Shown here: positions 1 through 10,842 of the stretch, one piece after another
Position numbering within the stretch: position 1 is the first letter of the stretch
How the letters are laid out: every line of letters starts with the position of its first letter
Assembly: GCA_938031175.1 (NCBI GenBank)
Contig: CALHGZ010000008.1
Location: 62,001 to 126,000 of the forward strand
Direction: 5' to 3'
From: Candidatus Kapaibacterium sp.
Lineage (GTDB): Bacteria; Bacteroidota; Ignavibacteria; Kapaibacteriales; UBA2268
Length of the DNA: 64,000 nt
Notes under the pieces: model-generated
Seen by the model: only the letters and a program-made list of their open reading frames with translations
Databases searched by the model: none
Told to the model about the DNA's origin: nothing
Program-made: the position numbers and the translations under genes

Positions 1-373
1 CTGGATTTAACCCGGCACCTGCTATTCCATCGCCTTTGCCTTCTGCTCCGTGACAGGAAGCACAATTGGATTCGTAAAGTGTCTTACCTTGAGCTATTAG
101 TTCATCATTAGGTTTCGAAAGCAACTTAACATCGACTCCTTCGAGTTTAATTCCCTTCTTCTTGGCAATATCTTTAAAAGGCTCGGCAAATTTACCTTCA
201 GGCGGTACTTTATTAGCAGTTAAAACTGGTAAGCTATCTATATAAAATAAACCGCCGATAATCACAAAAATTATAAAAAATATGTAAACAATTCCAAACC
301 AACGTATCGGAGTTTTTATTACTGCTTTGAAATTTATTTCGTCTTCGTATTTATGATTGTTCCCCATATTCAT
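1..373 (-). CDS. Membrane-anchored monoheme cytochrome c, 3' end outside the window
   Basis: The reading frame opens at the ATG ending at 373 (a second ATG follows two codons later) and runs off the left edge, so only about 124 residues are visible. There is a short charged N-terminus, one hydrophobic segment at about residues 25-45, a linker, then a class I c-type heme motif CASCHG with cysteines at 104 and 107 and histidine at 108. The layout is that of a periplasmic cytochrome c tethered to the membrane. It starts 26 bases after actF ends and is on the same strand, so it probably belongs to the alternative complex III operon and may carry electrons from that complex to a terminal oxidase. 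The heme motif and anchor are seen; the electron-acceptor role is inferred. A cytochrome-containing oxidase subunit cannot be excluded without the rest of the gene. Confidence 0.8.
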   Translation of the reverse strand, partial: MNMGNNHKYEDEINFKAVIKTPIRWFGIVYIFFIIFVIIGGLFYIDSLPVLTANKVPPEGKFAEPFKDIAKKKGIKLEGVDVKLLSKPNDELIAQGKTLYESNCASCHGAEGKGDGIAGAGLNP

Positions 374-398
374 ATACTTCAATAATTTTCAATTCATT

Positions 399-1589
399 TT
401 ATAATCGGAATTCCATAGCTCGTTTTAATTTCGGATCTCCAATCGGTATTAAATTTCTATTCTTGGCAGCAAGATTAAATACTACAATAATGAGACCAGT
501 TGCTAAAATTATAACACCGAGTTCAATCCAACCAAAAATTGCATTGTCTTTACTGTAATTGGGTGCTATAAGCCAATATAAATCATAAAAATGTGCGGCA
601 AGTACCCAAATTGATACAAATTTTAATCGCCTAGGATTTTTCTTTGATGTCTGAGATACTAACAATGCATAAGGAATAATAAATCTTACAAATATTAAAC
701 CAATTGAAACATATAGCCAGCTACCTTCTCCGCGTTGAATATACCAAAAAGTCTCTTCGGGTAAATTCGCATACCAAATTAACATAAATTGACTAAAAGC
801 AATGTATGCCCAGAAATTCGAAAAGGCAAACATTAAAGCACCTAAACTGTAGTAATGGTCTTCTGTTATGCCCTTAGGGAGATAACCAGCTTCATTTAAG
901 ATTACTGAAAACAATGTAACTACTGCAAGTGCTGCAAGTACACTACCGGAAAAATAATAAACACCAAAAATTGTAGAATACCAATGAGGCTCCAAACTCA
1001 TTAGCCAATCGAGTGCAATAATTGTCATTGATACTGCAAAAAACAGCATGAATATAGCTGAAAATTTTATATTTTGAGTGGTAAATTTCTGATCTTTGCT
1101 CAAATCCTGCTTTTGAGAACGACTTGTAAATATCCAGTAAAACAAAGACATCAAAATAAATATAACTATAAATCTCACCACAAAAAATGTCTCATTTAAA
1201 TATGGTCTTTTACCTGCTAAAATTGGATCACTTTCGATTGCTTCCAAGTGCGTCCAATGGAATGGTGTATGCAAATCTAATAGAACGGGAAGTGCAAGTA
1301 TAGGTAAAATAAGAACCAAAGATGCTAAAAATTCTGTGATACGTCTAAAAGGTACGCTCCAAACAGCTCCAGCTAAATATTCAAGTGCTATTAGAAATAT
1401 TGAACAAAGAGAGATACTTGCAACAAATGAAAATAGCAATATAATATTGAACGATGCTCTGACATAGTCAACCGAATAGGCAATTGCTAAAAGAGCAATT
1501 CCAATTACAGTAAGTATTATACCGATTGTGAATACTTTACCTGGAAGAGGTTTTTTCGAATATTCCAAAGTGTAATCCGTGTTACTCAT
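399..1589 (-). CDS. actF: Alternative complex III subunit ActF (quinol:cytochrome c oxidoreductase, second NrfD-like membrane subunit)
   Basis: This 396-residue protein is almost entirely hydrophobic, with about ten membrane segments. It carries the family stretch SLEPHWYSTIFGVYYFSG near residue 200 and a C-terminal DPKLKRAMEF tail like that of ActF proteins. ActF is the shorter of two NrfD-like integral membrane subunits of alternative complex III, which oxidises quinol and reduces a c-type cytochrome or oxidase. The ATG overlaps the end of the actDE gene by 8 bases and has a good ribosome-binding site (GGGAGGAAG). The preceding genes supply the other subunits in the standard order, which makes the assignment firm. 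Confidence 0.93.
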   Translation of the reverse strand: MSNTDYTLEYSKKPLPGKVFTIGIILTVIGIALLAIAYSVDYVRASFNIILLFSFVASISLCSIFLIALEYLAGAVWSVPFRRITEFLASLVLILPILALPVLLDLHTPFHWTHLEAIESDPILAGKRPYLNETFFVVRFIVIFILMSLFYWIFTSRSQKQDLSKDQKFTTQNIKFSAIFMLFFAVSMTIIALDWLMSLEPHWYSTIFGVYYFSGSVLAALAVVTLFSVILNEAGYLPKGITEDHYYSLGALMFAFSNFWAYIAFSQFMLIWYANLPEETFWYIQRGEGSWLYVSIGLIFVRFIIPYALLVSQTSKKNPRRLKFVSIWVLAAHFYDLYWLIAPNYSKDNAIFGWIELGVIILATGLIIVVFNLAAKNRNLIPIGDPKLKRAMEFRL

Positions 1590-2721
1590 TTAAATCTTCC
1601 TCCCGGGCATTTAAAGCTCTTTGCAAAGCCCTTATGTAATTAACAATTTGCCATCTTTCGATTGGTTCCAATTGGGATGCATATGATGGCATAATATTTT
1701 GCCCAACTGTTATAACGTGATATATTTGTCCGTCGGTCCAATTTCTGAGCTTATCAGAATGTAAGCTTGGTGGATTTGGAAATTGATTATTCAGACGGCT
1801 GTCACCTTTGCCAAAATATCCGTGACAGGGACTACAAAAGGTATTGTAATGCTCTTTCCCTTTTTTTAGATGATATTCATTCATCAATACTGGATTTATA
1901 AGATTTTTTGCCATTGTATCAGGCAATCCACTATAAACATATGGAAAATTCCCTCTCGAAACAGTGCCGGGGACAGGTGTTCGCATACCAAAACCATCAC
2001 TAAAAAATGATGAACTGCTTTGTACATTTAACCGAGGCTGTTCCCACATCCAATTCCTTGGTGGAATTTGTTTCCATTTATTAAGTAATATATAGGATAT
2101 TCCTGCTGTTAGAACAATTACAACACCTAGCAACAACATAAATTTAGGATGAAAAATCTCGGCTTTAAAGTTTAAATCCTCAGGGTCATAATAAATTGGC
2201 ATAATGACCTCAGGATTTAAACTGCCCAGAAACTCTTTTACTTTAAATTCATCAAATTGAGGATCTTTCGCTTCAATTATCAAACCGAACTTGTCTAATG
2301 ATACCTTGTCCATATACTCAGTACCATGCAAGGGATGGCTATTATTAGGAAATTTAAAGTAAATAAATAACATAGCAAGGACAGTCCCAACAGAGGCTAA
2401 TAGAACAGTAACTTCGAATGTAATGGGAATAAATGCAGGTAAAGCAAATGTTGGTTTCCCACCAATATTTTGAGGATAATTTAACGTTTTTGTATAGTAC
2501 ATAAGTAAAAGTGCTAACGCCGCGCCACTAAGACCAAGGATAAGAGCTATATATCCTAATGTGGATGGTTTTAATTTCATTTTTTGGCTTAAACCATGAA
2601 CTGGATATGGTGTGTGAACATCGAAGAATTTATATTCGGATTCAGCTACTTTTTTTGCTGCTTTAGTTATATCATCAACTTTATCGAATATTGCTGCTAA
2701 ACAAAATAATTTTTTATCCAT
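1582..2721 (-). CDS. actDE: Fused ActD-ActE subunit of alternative complex III (membrane subunit plus monoheme cytochrome c)
   Basis: The 379-residue product combines two subunits that are usually separate genes. Residues 1 to about 175 match ActD: a soluble N-terminus, two membrane helices at about 60-85 and 105-128, and a ferredoxin-like tail. A third helix near 193-213 then leads into an ActE-type cytochrome c domain with the heme motif CSPCH (C296, C299, H300) and a likely axial methionine in NIMPSYA. I chose the ATG ending at 2721, not an upstream in-frame start ending at 2790, because it has a GGGGAGG ribosome-binding site and begins [13 protein letters not shown] as ActD proteins do. 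The gene overlaps actC by 8 bases and actF by 8 bases, consistent with translational coupling. No stop or frameshift separates the halves. Confidence 0.9.
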   Translation of the reverse strand: MDKKLFCLAAIFDKVDDITKAAKKVAESEYKFFDVHTPYPVHGLSQKMKLKPSTLGYIALILGLSGAALALLLMYYTKTLNYPQNIGGKPTFALPAFIPITFEVTVLLASVGTVLAMLFIYFKFPNNSHPLHGTEYMDKVSLDKFGLIIEAKDPQFDEFKVKEFLGSLNPEVIMPIYYDPEDLNFKAEIFHPKFMLLLGVVIVLTAGISYILLNKWKQIPPRNWMWEQPRLNVQSSSSFFSDGFGMRTPVPGTVSRGNFPYVYSGLPDTMAKNLINPVLMNEYHLKKGKEHYNTFCSPCHGYFGKGDSRLNNQFPNPPSLHSDKLRNWTDGQIYHVITVGQNIMPSYASQLEPIERWQIVNYIRALQRALNAREEDLNE

Positions 2722-4090
2722 TTTGGGCCTCCCCGTGATGTGAAGGTTGAGCCTGCTTAAGAACTGCTTTGACTTCAGCAATAGAAACAACGGGCAATGT
2801 TTTTGTGAAAAGTATTATCAATGTGAAGAAAAATCCAAAGCTACCGAGTAGGATACCGATATCAACTAAAGTAGGTTTAAAATAATCCCAACTCGATGGC
2901 AGAAAATCTCTTGACAAAGATGTAACTACTATTACAAATCTTTCGAACCACATTCCAATATTGACAATAACTCCGATTATGAACATAATTATTATGTTTC
3001 TCCTTATCTTTCTTATCCAAAACAATTGCGGGAAAACTACATTACAGGTGACCATTATCCAATATGCCCAAGCATAGTCTCCAAATGCTCTGTTCAAAAA
3101 TGCAAATTGCTCAGGTGGATTTCCGCTATACCAAGCTATGAAAAATTCCATTCCATAAGCATAACCGACCATAGTACCTGTTACTATTATGATTTTATTC
3201 ATTTTCTCAAGGGTATCAATTGTAATGATATCTTCCATGTTAAAGATTTTGCGGATAAATATCAAAACATTTTGAACCATAGCAAATCCTGAAAATACAG
3301 CACCAGCAACAAAATATGGAGGGAAAATCGTTGTATGCCAACCGGGAATTATAGACACTGCAAAATCGAAACTTACGATTGTATGTACGGATAGAACTAA
3401 AGGCGTTGCGAAACCGGCTAAAATTAAGTAAATCATCTCATAATTATGCCAATGCCTATGGGAAAAACGCCAACCAAGACTAAAGATAGAATAAATAACC
3501 TTCTTTATTTTATTTTTGGTTCTTTCACGTAAAGATGCAAAGTCGGGAATTAAACCTATATACCAAAAAATCAACGAGACAATAAAATAAGTTGAAACGG
3601 CAAAAACGTCCCACAATAATGGTGAGGTGAAATTAACCCATAATTTGTAATTGTTTGGATATGGAAAAAGCCAATATCCCAACCAAGGTCGACCTACGTG
3701 AAATAAAGGGAAAAGAGCAGCATTTATTACAGCGAAAATTGTCATTGCTTCAGCAAACCTTGCTATTCCTGTTCGCCATCGCTGTCTGAATAAAAATAGA
3801 ATTGCGGAAATGAGTGTGCCGGCATGACCAATTCCTATCCAAAACACAAAATTTGTAATATCAAATCCCCATCCGACTGGTACATTATTTCCCCATTTAC
3901 CTACTCCATATACAAATGTCAGGATCCAACAAAGAATTCCCACACCGAACATAGACAAACTGATCCCCAAAGCGATAAAGTACTTTTTATCTGGTATAGT
4001 CTCCATCGGCTTGGAGATAATATCGCTTATATCTCTAAACGAGTAATTACCCTCTATAACAGGTGCCTCTTGTGTATAATCAACTGCCAC
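2714..4090 (-). CDS. actC: Alternative complex III subunit ActC (NrfD-like quinol-binding membrane subunit)
   Basis: The 458-residue product is a polytopic membrane protein of the NrfD/PsrC family with about ten helices and the characteristic stretch [17 protein letters not shown] near residue 90. In alternative complex III, ActC binds quinol and sits beneath the iron-sulfur subunit ActB. The start is GTG: the actB stop codon and this GTG overlap by one base (TAGTG), and a GGAGG ribosome-binding site lies seven bases upstream. No in-frame ATG fits better. The gene overlaps the next gene, actDE, by 8 bases. Confidence 0.93.
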   Translation of the reverse strand: MAVDYTQEAPVIEGNYSFRDISDIISKPMETIPDKKYFIALGISLSMFGVGILCWILTFVYGVGKWGNNVPVGWGFDITNFVFWIGIGHAGTLISAILFLFRQRWRTGIARFAEAMTIFAVINAALFPLFHVGRPWLGYWLFPYPNNYKLWVNFTSPLLWDVFAVSTYFIVSLIFWYIGLIPDFASLRERTKNKIKKVIYSIFSLGWRFSHRHWHNYEMIYLILAGFATPLVLSVHTIVSFDFAVSIIPGWHTTIFPPYFVAGAVFSGFAMVQNVLIFIRKIFNMEDIITIDTLEKMNKIIIVTGTMVGYAYGMEFFIAWYSGNPPEQFAFLNRAFGDYAWAYWIMVTCNVVFPQLFWIRKIRRNIIIMFIIGVIVNIGMWFERFVIVVTSLSRDFLPSSWDYFKPTLVDIGILLGSFGFFFTLIILFTKTLPVVSIAEVKAVLKQAQPSHHGEAQNG

Positions 4091-7000
4091 TAAGCATCCT
4101 CCGTATTTATATTTCTCAATTTTGCAATATATGTTACATTAGGTCTAACATTGAGTAGTTCCAAAATATGGTAGCCCAAATTATGCTTTCTAATTTTTGA
4201 TATTTCAGATTCAGGGTCATTTAAATTACCGAAAACAATAGCTTCTGCAGGACAAGCCTCTTGACAAGCAGTTTTAACATTCCTCCCATCAAAATTTTGA
4301 CCTTGTATTTTTGCCTCCTGTCGTGCATCCATTATTCGCTGGATACAGAATGTACATTTTTCCATAACACCACGCGAGCGAACCGTAACCTCTGGATTGT
4401 GGGCAAGTTTCAATGAATCTTTATAATAAAATCCATTTGCGAAAAAGTCTCTGTAATCATAAAAGTTGAATCTTCGTACTTTATAAGGACAGTTATTAGC
4501 ACAGTATCTGGTTCCAACGCATCTGTTGTAAATCATTTGATTTAATCCATCAGGACTATGTGTCGTTGCTACTACTGGACATACGTTCTCGCATGGAGCA
4601 TTGTCGCAATGTTGGCATAACATAGGTTGTAAACTGGCTATTGGTTCATCAGGTGTACCAGTATAGTATCTATCAACTCTAATCCACTGCATTTCCCTAC
4701 CTCTGATTACCTGGTCTCTGCCCACCACCGGGACATTATTCTCGACATTACATGCAGTAATACACAAACTGCAACCTACACATTTATTTAAATCAATTGC
4801 CATTCCCCATTTTACTTCTTCGTATTCAAAATCTTTAGTTATACTTAATGGTTTACCGTCAGGTCCGGAAAAACTATGATGCGCTCCATGGTGAAGGAAT
4901 TCTGGTTCTTCGATATATTGTTGGACTGTTCCTTCTTTAATTATACCTCTTTCCAAATGCTTGTCTTTAACAAATTCATCATCAAGAGCATGATGTTCTT
5001 GAGTTGTAGCTAATTTATAAACCTCCCCTGTTTTATTAATGCTAATATTTTGGTACAAAAATTTTGACTGGCCTTCTAAGCTCATCAATTTTATTGCATT
5101 GAATCCATTATTACTACCAATCGTACCTGCAAAAGTCCTTCCATATCCTAATTTGACACAAACCAACATTTCTGCAAGACCTGGCTGAATTAATACAGGA
5201 ATTGAGAGATTTCCGCTTTTTGTTTGAATTTCAATCATATCATTGTTCTTCAAACCAAGTTTTTTGGCTGAATTTGGCGAAATACTAGCATAGTTGTCCC
5301 AGGTAATTTTCGATATCGGATCGGGTAATTCTTGTAGCCATCCATTATTTGAGTATCGACCATCTTTGATAGTTATATTATCACACAATAAGAGTGTGAA
5401 TTCTTCTTTTGTTTCTACAATAGTTTTAATTTCATTTATTGAATCCAATCTGATTGACGGTTTTTCTGTTTTTAAGGTAGCAAATTCAATGAAACCATCG
5501 TGTAGAGCTGTGTACCAAAAATCCTTGAAATCAGTTTTAGAATTAATTTGGCGATATACCTCATTTTCCCATCTTAATTGTAAATATTTATGGTATAAAT
5601 CGAATATCTTGTCGGATGTTTGTAGTGATATCCAATTCAATAATATAAGTTCCTTCTGTCTATTGTCATAAAGAGGAGAAATTACAGGTTGCTGTAAACT
5701 AATTAAGGATGAACGAATTTGAAAATCATTCCAGCTTTCTAAACTGTGATTAATAGGCAATACGTAATCACATAATTGGGATGTCTCATTGGCTAAATCC
5801 GTCATTGAAATTTTTAAAGGTACATTTTCAAGCGATTTACCATAATTCAATTCTGGCATAAAATGGAATACAGGATTAGTATCGAAATGAATTACTACAG
5901 CAACCTCATTCATTTGCATTTTCTTGACTAAAGCTTTTAATTCCTCGTGACTGGAATATTCTGTAAAGCTTATATTGATATCATCAAAATTGTAAAATTT
6001 TATTCCGCCAATAATTTCGTTTAAAATATTTATAGCAATGTGTGTATCTACTGTGAGCGCGTTACCTCCATATAGAAAACATTTATTGTTATTATTCATT
6101 ATATCATTTATTAACTCATCTATTTTAGCAGCGGATAAATCATATTTTTTTATAACTTCATCTAAGTTATAGTTTTTTACTTTATCTTTAATTGCAAACC
6201 AATTATCGGATACTTTATTTTTCTTAAATAGTTCGTTTATAATTGCTAAAACAAACTCAAGTGTATGAGCAGGATTGATTCTAATTCTAATATCCGAATT
6301 AGCTCCTGTTAATGTAAAATTACCTTCTATTGCATATAATTTGTTGAAGTATTTAGGGTTGTTAATATCTCTTCTTTGTGAGAATAATCTAATATTCTCG
6401 ATTGCATTATTGTCACTACCTAAAATATCTGCTTCTAATGTGATTATGATATCAGGTTCATTCCATTTTATAGGATATTTAAAATCTTCACCATAACACT
6501 TTTTCCATGCAATCTTTCTGTTTTGGTCGTCAATTAAATCATAAATATAAAGCTTTGTTGTTGGATATTTTTGTTGAAAGTCCTGAATAAGTTTAAAAGT
6601 AGTAGGCGATTTTATTGGATGGCTTACGAACGCAATTTCTTTAGCTTGATTGACGGCATTTTTTAAATTATCAACAATAAATTTATCTACCTCTTCCCAT
6701 TGGGTTTCTCGCTTTTCGCCCTCTTTAACTTGTAGTGGCTTTTTTATTCTTTCGGGATCGTAAAGGTCTAAAATAGCCGCTTGAACATAATTAGGCACTT
6801 TGCCTCGATTAATTGGGTGTTCGGGATTACCATCTATTTTGATTGGTCTTCCTTCTCTGGTTTTTACTAGAATTCCAGAACCATCATTGAAAGTTGAAGC
6901 GTAGTAATTGGCTTTGCCGATTGTTATATCTTCAGGTTTTTTGTTATAGGGTATTATTTCGCCCTTGTCTTTATAATCAGTACAGGCAGTTGCTGCAAGG

Positions 7001-7185
7001 GCAGCTGATGCACTTACCAATGCTAAAAATTTTCGACGAGAGAGTGGCGCTAATGTTGATAATTCAAAATCGTCTGTTACTCCATCAAAAAATTCTTTTT
7101 TCTTTTGTTCATTAAATTTTGAGCTATTTTCAAAATCTTCTAAACTTATCCATTGTTTGTTTAGAGTCGTCTTATTTTTACTCAT
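4090..7185 (-). CDS. actB: Alternative complex III subunit ActB (molybdopterin-oxidoreductase-like domain fused to four-cluster ferredoxin domain)
   Basis: This 1031-residue protein has the two-part ActB build. The N-terminus carries a twin-arginine signal (SRRKFLAL, residues 49-56) followed by a cysteine at 68 that could be lipidated. The middle resembles the molybdopterin oxidoreductase fold, which in this family is known to lack the cofactor. From about residue 790 comes a ferredoxin-like domain with four cysteine groups: [35 protein letters not shown], and CTFC with CQEAC. These match the one [3Fe-4S] plus three [4Fe-4S] clusters known from characterised complexes. It is preceded by actA and followed directly by actC. 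The protein should be exported folded by Tat and face the periplasm. Confidence 0.95.
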   Translation of the reverse strand: MSKNKTTLNKQWISLEDFENSSKFNEQKKKEFFDGVTDDFELSTLAPLSRRKFLALVSASAALAATACTDYKDKGEIIPYNKKPEDITIGKANYYASTFNDGSGILVKTREGRPIKIDGNPEHPINRGKVPNYVQAAILDLYDPERIKKPLQVKEGEKRETQWEEVDKFIVDNLKNAVNQAKEIAFVSHPIKSPTTFKLIQDFQQKYPTTKLYIYDLIDDQNRKIAWKKCYGEDFKYPIKWNEPDIIITLEADILGSDNNAIENIRLFSQRRDINNPKYFNKLYAIEGNFTLTGANSDIRIRINPAHTLEFVLAIINELFKKNKVSDNWFAIKDKVKNYNLDEVIKKYDLSAAKIDELINDIMNNNNKCFLYGGNALTVDTHIAINILNEIIGGIKFYNFDDINISFTEYSSHEELKALVKKMQMNEVAVVIHFDTNPVFHFMPELNYGKSLENVPLKISMTDLANETSQLCDYVLPINHSLESWNDFQIRSSLISLQQPVISPLYDNRQKELILLNWISLQTSDKIFDLYHKYLQLRWENEVYRQINSKTDFKDFWYTALHDGFIEFATLKTEKPSIRLDSINEIKTIVETKEEFTLLLCDNITIKDGRYSNNGWLQELPDPISKITWDNYASISPNSAKKLGLKNNDMIEIQTKSGNLSIPVLIQPGLAEMLVCVKLGYGRTFAGTIGSNNGFNAIKLMSLEGQSKFLYQNISINKTGEVYKLATTQEHHALDDEFVKDKHLERGIIKEGTVQQYIEEPEFLHHGAHHSFSGPDGKPLSITKDFEYEEVKWGMAIDLNKCVGCSLCITACNVENNVPVVGRDQVIRGREMQWIRVDRYYTGTPDEPIASLQPMLCQHCDNAPCENVCPVVATTHSPDGLNQMIYNRCVGTRYCANNCPYKVRRFNFYDYRDFFANGFYYKDSLKLAHNPEVTVRSRGVMEKCTFCIQRIMDARQEAKIQGQNFDGRNVKTACQEACPAEAIVFGNLNDPESEISKIRKHNLGYHILELLNVRPNVTYIAKLRNINTEDA

Positions 7186-7241
7186 TAATTTCCTTACCTC
7201 GAATTATTCAATTAAAACTAACTTATAAATTCATAACATTA

Positions 7242-7814
7242 TTACCTGTGACAAGCAAAACAATTTACCGGTCCTTTTTTTGCGTTCTCGGTAAACTGTG
7301 GAACTTTCAAATGTGGTTCTCTGTGACAATCAAGGCAACTTCCCATAGTAAATGACTCGATTTGGCTTACTACATCCATTCTTTCAACATGTCCGTGACA
7401 GCTAACGCATTCTATACCACTGTTGACATGGACACTGTGATTGAAATAAGTATAGTCTGGTACTTTATGTATCCTCTTCCAAGGAATTGGTGTATTAGTT
7501 TCGTAATAATAAAATAACTTCACTATTTCTTCTCTATCTCTTCGTGCCACTGAATGACAATTAATACATGTACTTACCGATGGTATTCCTGCGTGTCTGC
7601 TTTTCGTTACTTCTGTATGGCAGTATTTGCAATCAATTCCCATTACGCCAGCGTGTAAACGATGAGAAAATTTTATAGGTTGGTCAGGCTCATAACCAAT
7701 TCCGTCTCGTTCTGGACGAGATACATAATATGTTATCGCAAATGTTGCTATAATCACAAATATTGTTATGGGGAATCTTACTTTTAGAGTATAATCAAGT
7801 ATTTTTTTATTCAC
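7242..7814 (-). CDS. actA: Alternative complex III subunit ActA (pentaheme cytochrome c)
   Basis: The 190-residue product has one N-terminal membrane anchor (about residues 13-30) and five CxxCH heme motifs: CKYCH, CINCH, CVSCH, CLDCH and CFACH. That number and spacing are diagnostic of ActA. The hemes form the electron wire from the ActB clusters to the cytochrome c exit. The start is GTG; an in-frame stop immediately upstream excludes a longer product and there is no closer ATG. It is the first gene of the operon, 56 bases ahead of actB, with a candidate TATCTTTA promoter element about 50 bases upstream. Confidence 0.95.
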   Translation of the reverse strand: MNKKILDYTLKVRFPITIFVIIATFAITYYVSRPERDGIGYEPDQPIKFSHRLHAGVMGIDCKYCHTEVTKSRHAGIPSVSTCINCHSVARRDREEIVKLFYYYETNTPIPWKRIHKVPDYTYFNHSVHVNSGIECVSCHGHVERMDVVSQIESFTMGSCLDCHREPHLKVPQFTENAKKGPVNCFACHR

Positions 7815-7861
7815 TTATATACCATGTAATATTGAAACCTATCCATTTATCTAATTCAATG

Positions 7862-7869
7862 TAAAGATA
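7862..7869 (-). promoter_or_regulatory. Candidate -7 promoter element for the act operon
   Basis: On the minus strand this reads TATCTTTA, one base from the Bacteroidetes TAnnTTTG consensus, and lies about 50 bases before the actA start codon. No clear TTTG box sits 19-20 bases further upstream (one is 23 bases away), so this is a moderate call based on position and similarity to other elements in the window. Confidence 0.3.
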
Positions 7870-8058
7870 TAAAAAAAATTTTTGCATCATAGCAAATTAA
7901 AACTTCAAATATCTGCAAATTTATTTTAGTAAAATTAATTCAGAGACAAGAAAAACACAAGAAAAAATTTGAAATAGTTGATAAAATCTAGTAAATCTCT
8001 AATATTCAAATATTTAAATATTCAATTTTTAATTAAAATCAGAAAAAAATATCCGAAA

Positions 8059-9438
8059 TTAAATTAAGTTCGATACAATTTTTTTGATTTCAGATTTCAA
8101 TCTATTCAGTTCCTGAATATTATTGGACTCATAAATAATCCGAATTATTGGTTCTGTATTTGATTTTCTTAACTGAAACCAAGTTTTATCTTTTATCCCT
8201 TTAATACCATCAAATTCGTAAAATTCATAATAAGCTAATTTTTCCTTAACGATTTCTTTCAAAATTTCGAAATCTCCGGTAAAATTATATTTTTCTTTCT
8301 CCATAAAATATTTTGGATAGCTATTGGCTAATTGTGACAGACTTGCTCTTTTTCTAATGAGCAAAGCTAAAATTAAGGTTACACCAACAAGTGAATCACG
8401 TCCATAATGGCTATCCGGGAAAATAACACCACCACTACCTTCGCCTCCGATTATTGCATTATTTTCTTTCATAGCTTTTACAACATTAATCTCGCCAACA
8501 GCAGATCGTATTAATTTTGCATCATATTTATCTGCTACAAATTCTGCCAACTGAGTCGTTGAGGAATTTACAACAACATTATATTTATACAACTTTTTAA
8601 AATCAGTCATAAAACTTAAAACACTTTCAATAGCAAGCACAACTGTTTTCTCCTCACCAATTGCATTGCCTTCATTATCAATTAGCACTAATCTATCGGC
8701 ATCAGGATCTACAGCAACTCCGAAATCAGCACCATAATTGACTACTGCAGTCATTAAATCGCCTAAATGTATTGGCAGTGGTTCTGGATTATGAGGGAAA
8801 ATGCCTGTATTTTCACAATAAAGTGGTATTACCTCGCAATTCAAAGAATTAAGAAGTTCTGGTATATATTGTGAACCTGATGCATTGACAGCATCAACTA
8901 CAATCCTATATCGCCTGTTTTTTATTTTGTCTATTACTCCATCAGCTCTAAAAAAATCCAAATTTAAAATTTTGTTTATGTGAATACGGTGGACATCTTT
9001 TAATACAGTTATTTTACCAATTTTCTTTGAATGATTTTGAAAATTGTATTCACCTTTGTCTAATTTTTCCCACAACTTTTTATTATCGAATTCATCCAAA
9101 AAGATTCCTTCACTATTAATGAATTTCAACCCATTCCACTCTTGTGAATTGTGAGAGGCTGTTATGGCAATCCCGCCTGAACATTTATGTAAATCTGTTA
9201 TTACTTGCACTGTTGGTGTTGGTGAAATTCCAATTTGAATAACATCAATTCCGCTTTCTACTAAAATTTTAGTTATCAAATCATTTAATTTCGCACCACT
9301 TGGACGTCCGTCGTAACCAATTACTATCTGATTATGAGGTAATAGCGATAAAAATGCTTGTGTATAAGCTTTAATTAATTCATCTGTTAACAAATCATGA
9401 GTAGCTCTTAGTCCTGAAATCGAACGAATCACCGGCAT
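8059..9438 (-). CDS. glmM: Phosphoglucosamine mutase / phosphohexomutase family enzyme
   Basis: The 459-residue protein has the four-domain alpha-D-phosphohexomutase pattern. The active-site serine loop is AITASHNSQEWNGLKF near residue 100, the magnesium loop is DPDADRLVLID near 245, the sugar-specificity loop is GGEGSGGV near 335, and the phosphate-binding RKSNTEPIIRI lies near the C-terminus. The length and the opening IRSISGLRATHD resemble Bacteroidota GlmM, which converts glucosamine-6-phosphate to glucosamine-1-phosphate for peptidoglycan and lipopolysaccharide precursors. A phosphomannomutase or phosphoglucomutase role is the main alternative, since the loops alone do not settle the substrate. 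The gene is transcribed away from the neighbouring plus-strand operon. Confidence 0.8.
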   Translation of the reverse strand: MPVIRSISGLRATHDLLTDELIKAYTQAFLSLLPHNQIVIGYDGRPSGAKLNDLITKILVESGIDVIQIGISPTPTVQVITDLHKCSGGIAITASHNSQEWNGLKFINSEGIFLDEFDNKKLWEKLDKGEYNFQNHSKKIGKITVLKDVHRIHINKILNLDFFRADGVIDKIKNRRYRIVVDAVNASGSQYIPELLNSLNCEVIPLYCENTGIFPHNPEPLPIHLGDLMTAVVNYGADFGVAVDPDADRLVLIDNEGNAIGEEKTVVLAIESVLSFMTDFKKLYKYNVVVNSSTTQLAEFVADKYDAKLIRSAVGEINVVKAMKENNAIIGGEGSGGVIFPDSHYGRDSLVGVTLILALLIRKRASLSQLANSYPKYFMEKEKYNFTGDFEILKEIVKEKLAYYEFYEFDGIKGIKDKTWFQLRKSNTEPIIRIIYESNNIQELNRLKSEIKKIVSNLI

Positions 9439-9579
9439 AGATTATTATCATTTATTAGACAATTTTTAATTTATCTAAAAAGTTAAATATAATAAATAAA
9501 TGATATCATCGAACATTATTCAAATAAAATTTATATAAATAAGTCTTTTTTATAGTTTGTATAATTAATTTTTAGAAAA

Positions 9580-10047
9580 ATGAGTAAAATTCTTAATAAT
9601 CCTCTTTTTAATCTAATTATTCGCCTCATTTTAGGTTTAATTTTCTTTTTTGCAGCGGTTGGTAAAATTGCTGATCCAGCATTATTTGCAAGAGAAATAA
9701 ATAATTATAATCTGATAAATTTTGAATTGACTAATCTAATTGCTTTAACATTGCCCTGGATAGAGTTAATCATTTCCATTTTCTTGATAACTGGTATCCG
9801 AATAAAAGCAAGTTCATTAATTGCAGGAATGATGCTTGTAGTTTTCATATTTGCCGTTGCTTCAGCTATGGCACGAAATCTTGATATAAATTGTGGTTGC
9901 TTCGGCAGAACTATACAAAAGGTAGGCTGGGGTAAAATTTTTGAAAATACAGCTCTACTAATCGGCTCTATTTATTTATTTTTCAAACCACCTCAAAAAT
10001 TAACACTTGAAAATATAATACTGAACCATAAAAATAACAATGAATAA
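9580..10047 (+). CDS. DoxX/MauE-like four-helix membrane protein
   Basis: The 155-residue product has four predicted membrane helices and the motif NCGCFG near residue 107, typical of the MauE/DoxX branch of small membrane proteins. MauE-type proteins are linked to redox or disulfide chemistry in the periplasm, but the function of this member is unknown. The cysteine pair lies in the loop between the third and fourth helices. It is the first gene of a plus-strand run and is followed by comF after only 6 bases. Confidence 0.7.
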   Translation: MSKILNNPLFNLIIRLILGLIFFFAAVGKIADPALFAREINNYNLINFELTNLIALTLPWIELIISIFLITGIRIKASSLIAGMMLVVFIFAVASAMARNLDINCGCFGRTIQKVGWGKIFENTALLIGSIYLFFKPPQKLTLENIILNHKNNNE

Positions 10048-10053
10048 AATTTA

Positions 10054-10788
10054 ATGAATTTCCCTCAGAATCTTCCAAAGATAATCCATTATATTTACCA
10101 ATCTTTTGAAGAATTCGTATCGCCTAGGCACTGTGAAATTTGTGGCAATCATATTGGATTAAATAAAAGAAAATTGGAATTCATTTGTGATAATTGTTTT
10201 TATTTACTTCCCAAAGCTCCATCACCTGACTTAATCTTGAATTCATTAATTACAAATTTCCCAGGCGACGAACTGTTTATTTCCAATGCAATATCCCTTT
10301 TTAGTGTATCTGGGACAAACCATATCTTTATCAAAATTATACATTCACTTAAATACAAATCTTTTACTAAGGTTGGCTATGAACTGGGACACTTGCTTGG
10401 TAAAGAATTGATTAAATTCCATTTTCTCGATTATGACGGACTTATTCCTGTTCCAATACACGTTGCACGCAAAAGGGAGCGAGGATACAATCAATCTGAA
10501 ATTATTAGCAAATCCGTCTCAAAAGTAATTAACAAACCAATCTTAAATAATCTAATCATCAGAAATCGCTATACCTTATCACAAACAAAATTCAACAGTA
10601 CACAAGAAAGAAAAGACAATCTTATTGATGCTTTTTCTTTTAAGAGCAATCCGAACGAAGTACAAAATAAAATTTTTCTCCTAATTGATGATGTCTTAAC
10701 CTCAGGTGCAACGGTCAATACAATTGCAAAATTACTTATTGAATCGGGTGCTAAAAGAATTGATGTTGCAACATTAGCAAAAGCATAA
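10054..10788 (+). CDS. comF: ComF family protein (phosphoribosyltransferase fold with zinc finger)
   Basis: The 244-residue protein has an N-terminal four-cysteine zinc finger (CEICG then CDNC, residues 28-48), the ComF stretch ARKRERGYNQSE near residue 140, and a C-terminal PRPP-binding loop LLIDDVLTSGATV. ComF proteins are needed for DNA uptake in competent bacteria, and homologues also occur where competence is not known. The fold and motifs are clear. The natural transformation role is family knowledge and is not shown by the neighbours here. Confidence 0.85.
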   Translation: MNFPQNLPKIIHYIYQSFEEFVSPRHCEICGNHIGLNKRKLEFICDNCFYLLPKAPSPDLILNSLITNFPGDELFISNAISLFSVSGTNHIFIKIIHSLKYKSFTKVGYELGHLLGKELIKFHFLDYDGLIPVPIHVARKRERGYNQSEIISKSVSKVINKPILNNLIIRNRYTLSQTKFNSTQERKDNLIDAFSFKSNPNEVQNKIFLLIDDVLTSGATVNTIAKLLIESGAKRIDVATLAKA

Positions 10789-10842
10789 TTTTTTAAATTA
10801 GCCTCCAATTTATATTTTTGACTATAAAATAAAGTCATAATT

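Noticed and set aside
5294-5671. Plus-strand open frame of 125 residues inside actB
   Set aside because: It lies fully within the strongly supported actB coding sequence and has no independent support.
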